DNA of 64,000 nt from Lepidurus packardi (lineage: Eukaryota > Arthropoda > Branchiopoda > Notostraca > Triopsidae): positions 10,788,001 to 10,852,000 of the forward strand of contig JAKZAN010000004.1 in the NCBI GenBank assembly GCA_023053545.1. Direction: 5' to 3'. The position numbers and the translations under genes are program-made. The stretch's first letter is position 1. Each line of letters begins with the position of its first letter. Shown piece by piece: positions 39,367 to 52,700 of the stretch. The notes below the pieces were generated by a model. The model searched no databases. It saw only the letters and a list, made by a program, of their open reading frames with translations, and was not told the DNA's origin.

Positions 39367-41962
39367 TTACGCTTGGGTGTCCTTCGTCCATTGGGTAAAA
39401 TATTTAATCGCAAACTCCAAGAGACCGTGATATTGGTTGAGAACAACATAGTCGCGGAAGTGACGCGTGGAAGCGTTATCCTTGCCAATGTCCCGGCAAT
39501 TGTTCATCAAACTGCGTTGAGCGTCAGGTTCGGGTTGGATTTGCTTCTCGAACAAAGCACCTTGGAGCTCGCAAAGAAGGGCTCTGAGTCTGTTCTCGGT
39601 TTGTTTCAAAGGAAGGTAGAAGTCGTCTTCATCGATGGCACTGTCCATGACAGTTTGCTCCAGACTCACAGCGATTTGTTGGAAGGACAAATACAACGAC
39701 TTGAGAACAGTGGGCAAATCAGTTACATCCTCGTTGCGGATATCTTCATTGGGCAACCAAGGGATCCTGATATAACCGAAATCGTTGGTATGTTCTTCCC
39801 AGCTTCTCTGGAATAGCTTTTGCGCCTATAGCAACATAACAAAAACAACGCCAATTAGTCTCCTGGTTCTCAATGAGATCACAATGAATGCAAACAAGCA
39901 GATGCGACATGTCAAAAACCCTGGCCCATCATCCCAACTTGCATGTTTTAGAGTCACTCCAATTTAGATAAACTTTCCCTTTAGTTCTCTTTTTATGCCA
40001 TGCGTAGACCCAATTTTCCAGTGGCTGGGTCGCTGACCTTTACCTTGGCTGCAGACATCCTATAATTAAGATGACAGGTCACGGGATTGTCCCCCTCTTT
40101 TCATCCACATGTTCACTTCGAGCCCCTTATCCCTCACATTTTTAACCCCCACGCGGTGGGGAACTAGAAAGGTGCAAAAAGGTGCGGTAGAGAAGCAAGG
40201 TAAAAGGCATCTTTCTCTCTTTTCTTTTCTTTCAAAACCTCCAAACGGTTATAAACAGCAGCATTCCAAGCCTGTGCCAACGTGTACCACTAGATATAGT
40301 AACACTTAGCAACTCTTTCTTTAACCGGAACTGCAGCTTTTCGCATCACTAGACTTGCCTTGACCTGATAACCAAAGATTGACCGGGTTTGACCTTTTCA
40401 CAACCCGCTAAGGCAAGAGAGAAGAGTCAAGATCTTGGCAATACAGACATTCCCTAGCCGGACAGGTTTGGCGAACCCCAATTTCCGTCTCGGAAGTCGC
40501 ACTCCACTTAAAAAACCCCAATTTTAGAATACTACTTTAATCACACGACGCCGGCAATTTTTGTGCTAAACTGCTGGGACTACAAATTTCTCTTTTCTAT
40601 ATAGATACACCTACATAATATCTCTCTATATGTATATAGATAGATAAATAGAAGTATATATAGAAAATTGGGGAGGTAAAACATTTTACAGAAAATATCG
40701 CTCAGAAAAGTCCTTGGCAAGTTCGTATATTAAAAAGCTCGGGAAGTTCAATTTTCTTTGTGTTTAAAATTAGTATAGCCAAGGTAGTTTTCTCTGGGTC
40801 ATGATTCTAGGAATAGGTTCTTGTACTCCTGTCATCGCCTTCGTGCGTTGCGATCATCACCGCCGGGGCCCTGGTCGCTTTTCATTTAGCATTTTTGATC
40901 AAGCTTTTTTGAATTAGAAAGGGTTTAAGGTGAAGGAACATAAAATTCAAATCAAATTAAAATAAAAATGACAAAAAAGCTGCTTAGAACTGTTTTTTTT
41001 TTCAAAGAAATTTCCCAAGTTATGCTCCCATTCGAGGGTTTACTACCTTTGGCTCAACTGCGGTGGTAATAAGGATTGGAATGCCCATGACGTCGTGGAA
41101 TATGCGCTACCACACCAATAGATCACTTAACCAAAGCGGACCTACCGAAATCGCCCTTTTCTTGCAGTGTCTTCAATCCCCCCTTTTGTATCTTTCACTC
41201 TGAAATAGCTCCAGAACTTGAGAAAAAGCTTTAATGTTATCAGCCCGGTCCATCTCGCTCTCCTACGGTGACGACTTGGAGCTTACCTAACTTTAAATTC
41301 TGTCCCATCACATTCAGTACAGTGCTCTTTTTCCCTTTGCCAAAAGTATGTGCAATGGAAGAAGAAAAACTTTGGCCCTTTCTTCGCCAGGTCGCAAATC
41401 TTCGTTTCCAAAATAAACCCCCCAAAATCATCATCTCAATACCCCTTGTTTCAACGCGTTGTAACTCCTTTTGGGTTGGGTTTCTGGGCCAGGTTCTCTT
41501 TCAATTCGCCCCTCGTTTCAAAGTATTGAGCAATAGTCAGAAACTTACATAATCTTCCTTGAAGGTGTTGAATTGCTTGATGGCTTGCTCGACGGAAAGC
41601 CTGGTTTGCGTGACGATCTCGGCGTCGCTCAAAGAAGACGCGGGAGTAGGCGATCCTTTTCCATCGCCCAACACCGCTACCACATCAAAACCACACGGGT
41701 TGAACCAATAAGGTTCCAGCGAGAGTTGGTCTTTCACGGCATCTTTGTGATTGTCGCCAAACTGGTCTTCTCCGTCAGTGGAAAGTTTCGCTTTAGGTAA
41801 AGGAGCCGCCATGATACGCGCCGGGAGTGTTACAATGCAAGCGAGGTAGAAGAGGATCACGCAAACGGATTGGAATTCTGCACAGAAAATGGAAGAAAAC
41901 AAATTAAAATAACTTTTTTGTACTATTTTTACTATTAAGAGACTATTAAGAGAGTGAGTCAT
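39367..41962 (-). CDS. Secreted four-helix protein with NPCG motif, paralogue A (candidate cytokine)
   Basis: Exons on the minus strand: about 41962..41549 and 39825..39367, phase 0, up to 290 residues with a 1.7 kb intron. A hydrophobic stretch (CVILFYLACIVTLPARIMA) looks like a signal peptide, but its Met is uncertain: read-through to 41962 gives a long N-region, and an AG acceptor at 41889 suggests a separate first exon. Then YWFNPCG and four predicted amphipathic helices: DAEIVTQTRLSVEQAIKQF, LPTVLKSLYLSFQQIAVSLE, TENRLRALLCELQGALF and FRDYVVLNQYHGLLEFAIKY. A TATATA lies at 42059-42066. It shares order, NPCG, WLP, LEQ and FRD signatures and one intron position with the gene at 55997-57227. 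The layout resembles IL-6/CNTF-type helical cytokines; that is inference. Confidence 0.72.
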
Positions 41963-44900
41963 CTCTCCAGTATGCCTAAAACTTCCACTTCCAACCGAAT
42001 TAGCCCAAAAATCTCATTGAATGGACACGCTTCCTCTCCTGTCGCATGACTCTCGGCCTATATATGCTGCGAAAGCATTGTGGTTTCCTGATTCATGCTT
42101 TGCAGACGCCTTCGAATGAGTAAGCTCACGCAACATTCGGTTATTACAAAACTTGCTTTTACTTCTTTTTTGGGTGAAAAAAAAAGCGAGCGATCTTGAA
42201 AAAATATTTACAAAGAAATCTGTATTATTGATGATTTCCCTTCCTACTATTACCGATAAGGTAAACAGCGTTTCCTGGCGATAAAAAATGGTGTAATTAA
42301 GGCCACTTGCACTGTACTGCCGAACGGAAAGAAACGTCATTTATCACATTCGTTTGGTACCAAAAAAAATTCTTGAGGCCCTACCTCTTTTTCCAAAAAT
42401 GTAAAAAAATACTCAAATAAAAACATCCACGGCCTATAACATGCTGATTACGCTTACAAAAAAAACGGCGTCAGAAAGATCCATTACGGCAGCAGCTTTC
42501 GACCCCAAAAAAAATCCTCTTTTTTTTGAGCCTACGCGCTCATAAAAAAAATACTCATTTGTAATAGTTGACGATGAGCAGAAGGTTACGTTGTCAGAAT
42601 CTACTTGTGAAAGACAAAGGAGAAAGGAAATTCCGAACAAACTCAAAGTTACTCGTCAATTGGATTAAAGTTAATTGTGTTTAATTAAGTTTAATCCAAG
42701 ATTGAGGCTTACGCGGCGACTGTCCCGGGTCAACTTCCACGAAAAATGACTCTTGACCCTTAACTCACAAGAATGGGTTACCAACAACAACTTTCTGAAG
42801 CCTTCTTGGACACGTGGAGAGTAAATTGACTCATCCGCAATCCCCAGAACCTTCGTAAAAGGGACTTTGGTTAAAAAATTATCATACTCAAGGGGACGAA
42901 TCTTTTAACTTTGTGAATTTCCTGCACAAATGCGCGAATTTGCTAGAGCATTCGACAGTATTTATGTAAACAATCCTAATCATCCCTAATTCGGATTGAA
43001 ATGTGAAAATACAAAAATAAATTTGAAAAACTTACTCGTGCAAAACTGTTTCCAAGAGTTGGTACGGGAGGCTGCGGATCTGCTCAGGAGCAATCGCATT
43101 ACCTCAGGTGTAATAACAGGCACCACCGACATGTTATCGAATGAACTCATGGTGTTTGGAATAAAAGCTTTTCAACTTGTCGCGATATTTGGAATGTCGT
43201 CAACGAAGAGAATCGTCAAAACTCTTAGGGTTCGAAACTTGGAACTTTTTGAAAACTTGGGAGACTTGTAGCCCAAATATGCCAATTCCAAAAGGCAAGT
43301 GGTCAAAGGTTTGGTTGAGCCGAGGTATTTCAGACCAGGGTTTTGTTGTTGTTGCTGATTGCACGTCTTTAGGACTACTGATTGTTCCCGATGCAGGTCG
43401 GAGCCATTTATATGAACCCGAAGGAAGGCGTCCACCGTACTTGTCCATGGAATTCGACGGTCTTCAATGAAAACGACCTACAACGTTCGGGATGGGGCCA
43501 CGTGGGATTTGGTTTTGGTGGTTTTCCACTTCCACAGGCCCTCCTACTCCCGGGTTTACTCCAAACCGCTTAGCCACGGAGGGGCGTGGCTTTCAACTGG
43601 TACCCCTTTTTACCTGCAAATCCCTCCCCTTTTCCGCTCTCTCTCTGTTACTCTGTCTCTGTGTCTCTCCCTCTACCTAGGTGCTTGCTACGCTTTCATT
43701 CAAACTCGGAACTTGGGGCCAAGCGTCCGTGACGTCAGTAGTAAGTAGCCGGAAACTCGTTTTTACCTTGCCGGAGAGCGGGGCATCACCGTTCCACTCT
43801 TGCTTGGCGTCATGTGGAATCCCGCAAACCGGGTCTTCTAATAGTCTTTCCTTCATATTCAAAACCTGATTTCACCCACCAATTTTTTTAATAAGGCCAT
43901 TCTGTATGCTTTCATTCCTGCTTGAGATTCAAACATTCGGCCGTCAAAGCCAAAACGGAAGCTACGGCTGATGTCAACTAGGAACCATCCCCAAAATGCT
44001 CCTTTTTATCAGAGGAATGCCCACCTTATCTTGTTCGGCATTCTTGATTACGAGCAGTGAAGATGACTTAAGCCTTTGCAAATAGGGATTGCGCATGGGG
44101 TAGCGTGACGTCAAGAGGAATGCCCTAGGTGTCCAAGAATCTGGTACAACAACGTAAGTGAAACTCCCCAAATATCTTCCTCAAAAGGAAATTTCGTCCT
44201 GGTAACCAATAACCGCACCCTTTGACGCGATTGCAACCCTTCTACACGTAAGATTGCAACGTAAGATCCGCAATCATGAGGCATCACTTTGCAGTACCCA
44301 CACGAAAATTTTCCCCAAACGTGCCAAGCAGCTTGTCAATAATTTTTAAAAAATTCCGAATCACAGACGTCAAAAATTCTCCCATAAAGAAACTTTCGGC
44401 ACTTCCTAGATCTTCATCTCCTGGATTTTTAATATACCTAAGAATCCGCGCCACGTTTTTCCTTACAAATGAGTCGTTTGCCGGTGTGGTTTAGTTGTAG
44501 TTCCTTCCGGAGTACAGATTCCTGAAATTCTATGGGAGACCTCTTGGGCATCCCCAAACATGTCCCAAAAAGGTTGACCGCACAAATCTCCAACTCTCCT
44601 TCTTTTGGACCACAAGGAAAGCGTCAAAACGCGGAGATTTGCGGGTAAGCTTCCGCCAATTTTCGCATCCGACCATACTGGCGTACCCAAACTCTACCTC
44701 AAGATGTCTCCTTCCCAATCTCACGCAAAAAAAAAAAAAAAAGAAAACGGAAACAAAGAAAGAAAATAGAAAAGCTAATGTCAAGAAGACTAAAGGTTAT
44801 GAATGAATGACGGATTTTATTATGGTTGAAACGTAGGGATTCTCCACCTACGTTTCCTTCCCAAAGGATGTTACAGTTGCCCCAGCAATCTTCATTGCTC

Positions 44901-46745
44901 TGCTATAAGGCTTCCGTATGCTAAATATAAGCATCATGCAGAACCTCACTGTTCGGTTTTGACGTTTTGGACGATGAAAATGAAAACCCCTTTCTTCTTC
45001 TTGATCCTTTCTTTTGCTTCATCTTGTCTGTACACTCTCTATTTCAGTGTATTGCACTGCGGTGAAGAAACTTAACCCAATACGGAAAACCCGTGTGGAA
45101 TCTTGGAAGACCAAGTAGGGATTTCTACATTAAGCAACTCGGGAGAAGAGCGAGGTTTGAAGAAAACAGCAAACAGCTATTCTAAGCAAGTCGGGCTTTC
45201 GATATCATGGTGAACAGGAGGAAATTTTCGGCAAATGGTAGAATGTAAGGACGAGCAGTTTTCCTAAGGTCGTTTTGTAAGCCGTCCCAGGTACGGAAAC
45301 GCATTCACGATATTCCAACGGTGGAATAAACCCTTGTGACGGTAGTCGTAAATCGGGGACAAATGAGCTATGTTCGTCCTAAATAGAGTGCCAAGCAAGA
45401 AACGATTAAGACATGAGGGAAAAACTCAACTAGACAAACGTTTGATTTACCGAATTGAGCAATTGACTGGCGTCAGGGCTGGTTGCGAGCCATAAAAGAG
45501 CATTACCCACTAATTATTTCTTCAAATCTCAGAACGTCTGAGTGTATTAATTGGTCAGATGTCGTTCATAGGATATGCCGGGTAAAATCCGATATCCGGT
45601 AGCCCCATATAAAAGTCTAGAAAATGTTCCAAAGCCCATAGGACAGATCGTCAAGGTGACATTAGACACACTCTGGATACTACTAGTGTTCTACGTTACC
45701 GACATTTCTGGGCCTAAGAACTGGTGAACGCTTTTGATCTCATCCAAGGGTCTTAGCAAAAAGTCAGGCTGCCTTTTCTGGGGTAGAAGAAACTCGTCAA
45801 CGTGCATTCAACGTGTAGGCACAGTGCTTACATGACATTGGCGAGGTACGTCGGTAGGCGTTGATAGCCTGTCCTACAAGGTTTTCATACTTATAGGCGT
45901 TGGATTTAACTTCTTTCAGGGTTTATTTGCGTAGTTCTGTCGTTTGCTATTGCTAGAAATGTCTCAAAATGGATGATGTGACCTTGGTCACGTTGACACT
46001 AAGAGGGTCATGGTACTGGGTTCCTTTCCTGGCTAATTTAATATACTCGCATTTAACCCGAAAGACTTAAGTTTTGGTGACGAAATCCCAATTCATGATC
46101 AATTGGATTCATGACCACCAAATTGGTGATCCATTCAATTCCAATTCAAGATCATTTGGATGAAGAACATACATGAATGCTACGACAATATGTTTGTTTG
46201 GGGTGGAGGTGAAGATGAAAAGAATACAGAAAGAGTTGCTGAGGGGATAATCCAAAATTGCAAAAATCAGATCAAGATTGACTCTAATTAAGTACTTATC
46301 CATGAAGTACGTCTTTAAAAAGTAAACCGTTCGACCTTGTCGTGCGTTTGTCGATGGAGTCACGTAGTAATAAGGTTATTAGGGCGTGGCTATCTTTCGC
46401 ACGGGTTTCCAACACTAGAATTAGCTATGTCCAAGTATGGAAACGTGACTGAATCCTAAATCCGTGCCGAGGGCTTTATCCATTTTTGATCTCAAGTCAA
46501 TTTTTAATAACCTCGCTAATCTAAGAATAATGCAGATCATAAGTAAGATAAACTTGAAACAGAAGACAAAACATACAGGTTGGGTTTTCGCGGACATAGA
46601 GGGGGGTCTTTGTACTTCATAGTCCGTTTTGCTCAGGCTCTTTTACTGCCTCTCAGTTGGCTTTTGAAGGATAAGGGCGATAAGCGCATCGTTGGGCGTT
46701 TGTTTGTGTGAGTGTCAAGAGCAAGAGCAAGTGAGCATTACAAAT
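41963..46745. other. Intergenic desert between paralogue A and FUOM
   Basis: Begins with the paralogue A promoter region. Many small open frames on both strands, none with splice context or recognisable sequence. 46083-46170 has repeated ATTCAT/GATCAATTGGAT words. No gene seen. Confidence 0.45.
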
Positions 46746-49700
46746 ATGGGACGTTTAAAAGGCATTCCAACGCTGATTTCCCCGGACTTACTCCACGTGT
46801 TGAGCAGTATGGGCCACGGGGATGAACTAGGTAAAGTAACAAGTGCAGCTTACCTGTTTAAATTGGCAGAATTCAAAGCTTCCCAGACGACCACAAAACG
46901 CACAAAACACAGCTCAGGATAAGTGGGTGGTTGCGTTTTAGGCTTCGGCTTCGGTTTGGACCTGGTCCTGGATCCAAACTGAAGAATCCGTCTAACACAG
47001 GGCGGGAAAATTTGAATTTGTTAAAAATAACGGTCACGATTGCCATTATTTCTGGTTCGTTTACCATAGGGATGGTAAAGCTAGCAACAGGACAACAGGA
47101 TCACAAGTCTTTTTTATATGTTGTAAGTAGTTCAGGGACCAAGCTAATATTCACTTTAAAAAAGCCGGGAAAATTTGACCATTTTAGAACATAACGGTCA
47201 CTTTTCTTTTCACTGGCTTTGGTTTACTTTCTTAGGAAATTTTTGAGTTAGCAACAAGACACATTGGAACTTTTCTTACTGCATGCTAAAAATAGAAGTA
47301 GAGTCGATGGTTAAAAATAGACCACACGTCGTTTCAAAGATCGGCTTAAAACTAGATATTTTGGTACGATAAGCGCAGACTTTGATTGGACTTAATACCT
47401 ACCGAGATTCCCATAAGAACGCGCGTTAAAACGGAAGACGGATAATGCTGTAAAACTCTAGAAAGTTAGAGCGAATTCCTTGCTCTTCTTTAAAACAGCA
47501 TTCCAACTTGCGCCCAACGACCTGGTCTTTGAACTGATATCTATCTTGTGATCAATCTTGCTGCTTACTGATCCCAAGACTTGCCGTCGAAGATTTAGAC
47601 CCCTGTTAACTAGGAAACGGCAATCATGTCCACTAATTACCACTCCATGTCCCTGTGTTTCGAAATCAAAATCAGGTCTAATAAAGTAATTTTATTTCCG
47701 GCTTGGGAATTATAGGACTTATTTTACCCTTGTGACATCATAAATGAAATTCGCAAACGCAGTACAAGATATCTAGGGTAAGCGATAATTAGGTGATAAG
47801 ATATTTGCAAAGTCCTATGCACTTAGTCCGTGTAGATCACGCACTTAATACGTGTTCTTAGAATATTTAGTTTATTTACTTGGTCAGTACGCCTTAATTA
47901 GAAAGATCCGCTTCATGCGAAAGCTATAGCTTGTTAACCTAAATACCTTGAGTTATTAGTGGTTAGACGATTTTGACCAACCGACGTTTGTGTACCCGGT
48001 ATCTTTCAAAACCTAATCGAGCGTCTCATCGCCTTTCAGAGTTCAGGAAATTCTCATTTGTCAAGACGAATTCGATGGAATATTCCGAAATCTTTGCATT
48101 TCAGGCAAAACAATTATGTTCTAATATCAATCTTCTTAATCCAATTCTGTTGAAGAAGAATTACGTGGCTTTCGTGACCGAAACCATATTTACGGAAGTC
48201 AAGGGCTCACGCAGTCTCTAATAGTGAGAAAGTCGCACTTCTCAGCCTTATAAGGGCATGCACTTCCGATCACGGATGCCAATCGTAATTCTTGTGACTA
48301 CCGGAAACCACAACTCTATTCGTATGGAAACCAGCGTCTTGAGTCGAGTATCATAGGTACTAGAGGTTCCAGAGCTCAAGACGTTTCGGTTCCGCAATAC
48401 CGTATTTACTCGAGAGTTCGGGTACATCCTGGACGCGCTTGGTACCTTTCTACCCGCGGATCTTGAAAGCGTGGATTTTTGCTCATACACCTCTGCTGAT
48501 GAACGCCGTAATGGAATCAGGGGAGACGACAGCAATAGTTCGCTGATCCTGTCCCGTTTTTTTTGGTCGCGTGTATCAGTCTTATTTGGGTTATAACCGC
48601 ACAGGTTTCTGTTGCTGGGGAGGGCTTGGGATTAAAAACGGCCGTCGAGTTGTTGGGCTTCTCCGAAAATTGCCGTCAACGTTGCAGGCTTATCAATCGC
48701 AACCAATTTTATATCAAGATCAATGTCTTAAGGACGTAAATAGCTGGTTCGGGACATACTTGTGAGAAGCCTCTAATGCCAACAGAGTAAATGTACCTAG
48801 AGCGACTACCATCAACGCGACTACCATCCCTAGGCAGCTTGGTCTTCAACTACGCACTTACATTTGCATCGGTTCAAGTCAAAAACCCGGACGTTGTCGG
48901 AAATCCTGTTTCCTACGATCATGCGGTTGTATCCTAACGCGTGCTCTTACTAAACTGTAACAAGGAAGGGAAAGCCAAAGCTCAGTCAAGTCGAAAGGTT
49001 CTTCTTTTCAAGTTTCATTTATCACCAAGAGGACAGCAACAGGCTCCCCAACAATGAAAACCTCACATGTTGAAGAGCCTGTAACTATCGATTACGCCCG
49101 TTAAACGATGAAGAAGGGTCCCCTCTTGTTTCGAACAATGAATCCAGCAAAAAAGAGCCCAAGGGAAGGTGTCACTAATAAGACAAGTTAGAAATCGGTT
49201 AACAAGGAATGCCAAATGTAGAGAGCCTTGTATAATCAGATACCAAAGGCAAAAGTTTACATGATTTCTCGGAAGGATCAATTCTGGACTAGGCACAGCA
49301 TTGTTATGGGTATAGTCAAGGTTACTTTTACTCTTTCGGTCCCACATTGGCCCAGGTCAGAATACATTGATATATAGACAACGGAAAAGGACCCCCAAAT
49401 CCCTGTATAGATTGAAGGGGGATGGTATCAATACCTTCGGATCCCCTATACAAGAGTGCACACACCGCACGCGAGATTTGCCTAATCAAATTTCTCCGAA
49501 GTGTGTCCCTATAGTCGATTGTTCCTTTTAGCCCAGCGAAAGATAGACCCGACGCAGCAGAGCCTACGGTTCAGTTGTACGAAAAAAAGCACTCCATGTA
49601 TACACATTATATGCATCTAAATAATATCAATATAAAAGGCACCCAAGGCTGAACTGTGCTGCTCTGTCTGCAGAACATATCGTATAAGAGTTTGGCTGTC

Positions 49701-52700
49701 TCTAGTCAGGCTTGTTACAGCATCTTATGTAGATATAGCTAGAGCCAAAAGCTTAGGGAAAGGTTTTCGAATTTTCGTCTGATGCCGTGCACGCAAAAGA
49801 CTATTGTTTCACGCGAGGAAAAGTTCCACGAAATATTACTAGCAACATTGGCATGACAAAAAACAGCTCCCGCCCCTATATGCAATTCAATGCCAACATA
49901 GCTGGTCACCCTCGGCTTTCTTAATGAAGATTAACCAGACAAGTTTATGAAGGCCGGCATTTCTCGTTTTTCTTGACTTGCTAACATTTCCAATTAACTT
50001 GGAATTCGGCGCCACAACATGAACCAAATACGTTTTGGGCTAAGCAGCTTAGCAAGCAGCGCTGGCCAAAATAGGACATTTAGGTTCCCTGTAAGCCATA
50101 TTGATAAACAGGTGTTATTGGCGAAGACCTTAACCGTGCTCGAGGAGCAGTGCAAGTACAGTACTACAGGCCAAGACATAACGAGGCCAAATTGTCTAAT
50201 CCTTTCCAAGATGGAAGCAAAGAGTCATCATCGCTTGGGATAGTCAGATCTAAACGTCCGGAATTCCAAGAAATGTGCCTTCTTCGCCATTCTACCATAG
50301 TATATACACAACTGACAACGGTGAGAAGAGTCTGGTCCTTCCACTGGCAGGTTTTTCTCGGATTGCGAGACACAATCAGACATTAAATGCGGTGTCAAAA
50401 CAACGCTCAATCCTCCGCCACTTTTGGCCAAAACGTCTCAAGTTTATTATACTGCTTCGTGGCCACATCCCTCAGCCTTTCATGCTTAAAACAGACTGGA
50501 GATAACAATGCAGTTTGCTTCTCGCTTAGATAGTATTGCAACACCTTGACGGCTAAGAGCTCAGCCAAAGTGACGTCATGACGGTATGTCAATCACGATG
50601 TATAGTATACACCGACAGACTTATCCGAGAACAAGGAAAAGGGGACGTTTTCCACCTCAGCAACGTTTACAATGCTAAATAGTATCCCGCACACATCACT
50701 TTCGTGTTGTAAACGACTTATTAGGAAAACACTTGCAAAGGTAAATAGATAAACAAGTGCAAATAGATAAACAAGTGCAAATAGATAAACTAGTGCAAAG
50801 GTAAATCATTGGCCGTCTTCGATTCTGCAATAACTCCCCCGCATTGATCTCTTTCCTTGTTTTACCATCGCTCTGGATTCAACAGGTGTTCCGCGTAGCA
50901 CACCTGGATTTTGGGCTTTATAGGCGATGACAATGTGTACCAACAATGCGCATAACGTAACATTTTTGGGCTAGAAAAGGTTCCCAAAAGCCGACACCTT
51001 TTTTACGAACACCTGATCCGGCCCGCGTGCGGACCTAATTGTGGAGTATGTTCTACTTATAGGCCTAATAAAGCGACAAAAACCGGCGGCGTTACCCGAA
51101 ACAGAATTCACGGCAGGAGTCCGGTATCACTGGCCGAATCGTTTCCGATTGACCGAGTTTGAAGCAACAGTTACTCGCTTAGCTAGCAACTCGCACGCTT
51201 TTCGGGAAATTAAAGCGGTTACCTTTGTCAATTAAGCTGAATTCAAGAAGAATCCGTTGGAAAGTGTGAAGTCGGCACAGAGAACTCGGTAATTCAGAAA
51301 TGCTAGCTTCAACTGAGTCCACCGAGCTATATTTGGTTACCTATATGTGGCCCAGGCCCTTAAAAACTGCTCAGGAATTCTAGGAAAGGTGCCAAGAAGT
51401 ATAAAGCAACAAACAAGAAAGCAGACAGACACCAGCCCAACGTCATTTTTGCGGGTTAAATTCCCCAAACTGCTTTCCCTGGACTACCCCGGTTTCGAAT
51501 TCTCAATACGACCTGAGAACGTTTCTCTTATCTTTTCTGTTAAATATACCGCAAAAACCAAACCGAAAACAATAGGCTTTCCGAAGCTTCGCGAACAGGA
51601 AACTCCACAATGATATTTGGAGTTCAGTAATGAAAGAATAAGTGGCGCAACTCGTTAATCACGACCTCATCAAGTTTCCAGCGACAATGCTCGAAATAAC
51701 CGAAACAAAACGTCTTGTCTTGACCAAATACGGCATCTGGAAAGTTGCCCCTTGCACCTTTTCCTTGCAGGGCCCTCATAAGCTATGTAAAAAAGAAAAT
51801 ACAATCAAATAATATATTGTACATCAGAAAGTGTCAACAAAAAACGCAATTTCCTTTACAAGAATTGAGGCCGTGTATACTGTCAACAAAACATCCAAGG
51901 GGAAACAACCCCAACCTACGCTGCCAAGACAACTCGCCCCGTTTTACCATTTTCCCAAAAGAGTTAAACAGGTATATCGAAAGGGTGTGACAATTGCTGC
52001 CGCGCGGCTTTTAAACGAACCGGGGCTCCCGTCTCATTGTGGGCACCAAAACTTGTTGCAGCCTTCTCTTTACTCCGCTTTTGTCATCGGAAACAATAGA
52101 AACGCATCGAGGGGTCTGCTTTTGAACCTAATTCGATTGGGGAAAGGGGACGGGTCACGTGACAGACGCTAATCACCAATGGTTAGTACAATTCATTGTT
52201 GGCTGAACACTGCCAGACCCGTCCATTGGCTCCCAGACGATAAATAAAGGCATTTTTGCATCCATTACGATGTCTCCTTCCTGTTTCAGAAAAAAATGTA
52301 AGGGAAATTAAAATTGCTTAAAATAAAACGGTACTGGATTTTAGCCTGTTTCCGTAACAATCTGCTCTGCTCTGCGAGGATGGGTCAAGGTGAAGGCTGT
52401 ATGACTTGGCAACGTCTTGTGGACATGAAGAACCAGCAGGTCCAGCAGGTATGAGCGTGACCAAACATCTTTTCAATAGACGCATTTCCTAGAATCAGGA
52501 ACTGTGCATAAGGCTGCGTTTCTATTTTTTATATTGATTTTAAACAACAATAGGTCCTATCTCAGCGTTTAGTAGCTCTACAGTTTCTTCTACTCTCGCA
52601 TCTATATACTACGACGGATTATGTCATTCTAACTTGCGTGTTCCACTGGTTGCACTGGTGCAATATTTTGGCATTCAGTGTGTCAAACTTCTACATCTTT

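Noticed and set aside
52380-52449. Short frame MGQGEGCMTWQRL ending at a GT donor inside the FUOM intron
   Set aside because: FUOM exon 1 joins exon 2 exactly in phase without it, and it matches nothing in the family.
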